Assembly: GCA_019634245.1 (NCBI GenBank)
Contig: JAHQVR010000128.1
Span: 1 to 6,999 of the forward strand
DNA length: 6,999 nucleotides
Source of the DNA: Gammaproteobacteria bacterium
Lineage (GTDB): Bacteria; Pseudomonadota; Gammaproteobacteria; Granulosicoccales; Granulosicoccaceae
Reading direction: 5' to 3'
Numbering within the stretch: position 1 is the first letter of the stretch; every line of letters begins with the position of its first letter. The translations under genes and the position numbers were made by a program. Below the pieces are notes generated by a model, which was not told where the DNA came from, searched no databases, and worked only from the letters and a program-made list of their open reading frames with translations. This document shows positions 6,163 to 6,999 of this stretch, piece after piece.

Positions 6163-6222
6163 GTCAAACTTGCTGAATCGAATTTACTCGATCAGAACTG
6201 AATAAATGTGACCTCTTAAACG

Positions 6223-6999
6223 TTACATGGACAACGCTTTATCAATAACCACATGCGACCAGGCACCTTCAGGTTTTTTGCTGATAACAGGATCTGAGCC
6301 ACCAGATAAAAGCGTTTCAACTGTTCGGTCGAAATCAGCAGGATCAAGCTTACCGTCGCTGCCTTCGGTTAATTTATTGATCTCACCCATCATCCGTCGT
6401 TGATGCTTTTCGGTTTGAGCACCGCTTGCATCATTTTCTAATACGATATCGGCCGCCTCATCGGCGTTTTCACGCGCGAAAGCCCAACCTTTCATCGATG
6501 CAGCGACAAATCGAGCCATTTTATCTACGAATGCATCATCGCTTAGGTTTTCCTCAAGAACATAAAGACCGTCTTCCATGGTAGATACGCCTTGTTCTTC
6601 ATACTTGAATACAAGCAGATCTTCCGGGGCAATGCCTGCATCGATCACCTGCCAATATTCGTTATATGTCATGGTTGATATGCAATCTGCCTGCTTCTGT
6701 AACAGTGGATCAACATTAAACCCCTGCTTGAGAACGGTAACGCCATCGCCGCCTTCAGTGCTGATACCAAGTGATGACATCCAACTCAGGAATGGATACT
6801 CATTACCGAAAAACCATACACCCAGGGTGCGACCTTTGAAGTCCTCTGGCGATGTTATACCCGAATCTTTACGACACGTAAGCATCATGCCTGAGCGTTT
6901 AAATGGTTGTGCTATGTTAACCAAAGCAACACCTTTTTCACGACTGGCCAGGGCTGATGGCATCCAGTCCACAACCACATCGGCACCACCACCAGCGAT
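6223..6999 (-). CDS. ABC transporter periplasmic substrate-binding protein, NMT1/THI5-like (partial, C-terminal part)
   Basis: The frame stays open to the window edge, so the start, signal peptide and probably the first 60-80 residues are missing; 258 residues are visible. They begin IAGGGADVVVDWMPSAL, followed by SPEDFKGRTLGVWFFGNEYP, then KQGFNVDPLLQKQADCISTM and a Glu/Asp-rich C-terminal half. This order (a short domain-crossing segment, then a phrase of the type 'DFKGRTLGV', then a segment with a target-residue rich loop) is typical of the SsuA/THI5 (PF09084) group, which binds small organic nutrients such as pyrimidine or thiamine precursors, taurine or sulfonates. I recall close relatives near hydantoin/pyrimidine degradation genes, but the ligand cannot be fixed from this sequence. 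Permease and ATPase genes are not in the window. It is convergent with DUF1127 copy 2. The GTG at 6978 is internal and not a start. Confidence 0.88.
   Translation of the reverse strand: MAGGGADVVVDWMPSALASREKGVALVNIAQPFKRSGMMLTCRKDSGITSPEDFKGRTLGVWFFGNEYPFLSWMSSLGISTEGGDGVTVLKQGFNVDPLLQKQADCISTMTYNEYWQVIDAGIAPEDLLVFKYEEQGVSTMEDGLYVLEENLSDDAFVDKMARFVAASMKGWAFARENADEAADIVLENDASGAQTEKHQRRMMGEINKLTEGSDGKLDPADFDRTVETLLSGGSDPVISKKPEGAWSHVVIDKALSM

Overview
The window looks like chromosomal DNA of a marine-type proteobacterium, most likely a gammaproteobacterium. This is inferred from moderate GC content, the Gram-negative lipoprotein signal, DUF1127 small proteins, a LrhA-like LysR regulator and an NMT1/THI5-type ABC substrate-binding protein. 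No gene here fixes the genus. I see no mobile element, CRISPR array, tRNA or rRNA.

Layout from left to right. Positions 1-335 hold no supported gene and end in an A/C-rich, G-poor leader. Positions 336-1796 (+) encode a 486-residue membrane protein: a soluble helical N-terminal half, two membrane helices, then a C-terminal block resembling YczE (COG2364). Positions 2008-3420 (-) encode a 470-residue lipoprotein of unknown function that starts at TTG and has a clear intrinsic terminator downstream at 1887-1914. Positions 3685-4044 (-) encode a small four-helix membrane protein of unknown function.

The most interesting part is 4117-6162, a DUF1127 / lysR / DUF1127 block. A DUF1127 gene (4279-4587, +) has a leader with three consecutive short hairpins, each with a 5-nt loop; the last holds the Shine-Dalgarno in its loop. 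Downstream of it come three copies of TGGCTCA and an intrinsic terminator whose T-tract runs into the stop codon of the convergent lysR gene (4690-5574, -). lysR is divergent from a second DUF1127 gene (5750-6070, +). TATCA/TGATA dyads, two of them sharing CTATCAATAA, lie upstream of both DUF1127 genes and directly in front of lysR. This suggests, without proving it, that one LysR regulator controls both DUF1127 genes and itself. A strong hairpin at 6136-6162 separates the block from the last gene.

Positions 6223-6999 (-) are the C-terminal part of an ABC transporter periplasmic substrate-binding protein whose start lies beyond the window. Its transporter partners are not visible. I found no complete novel system; the best leads are the shared operator-like sites, the structured leader and the repeated motif in the 3' region of the first DUF1127 gene.
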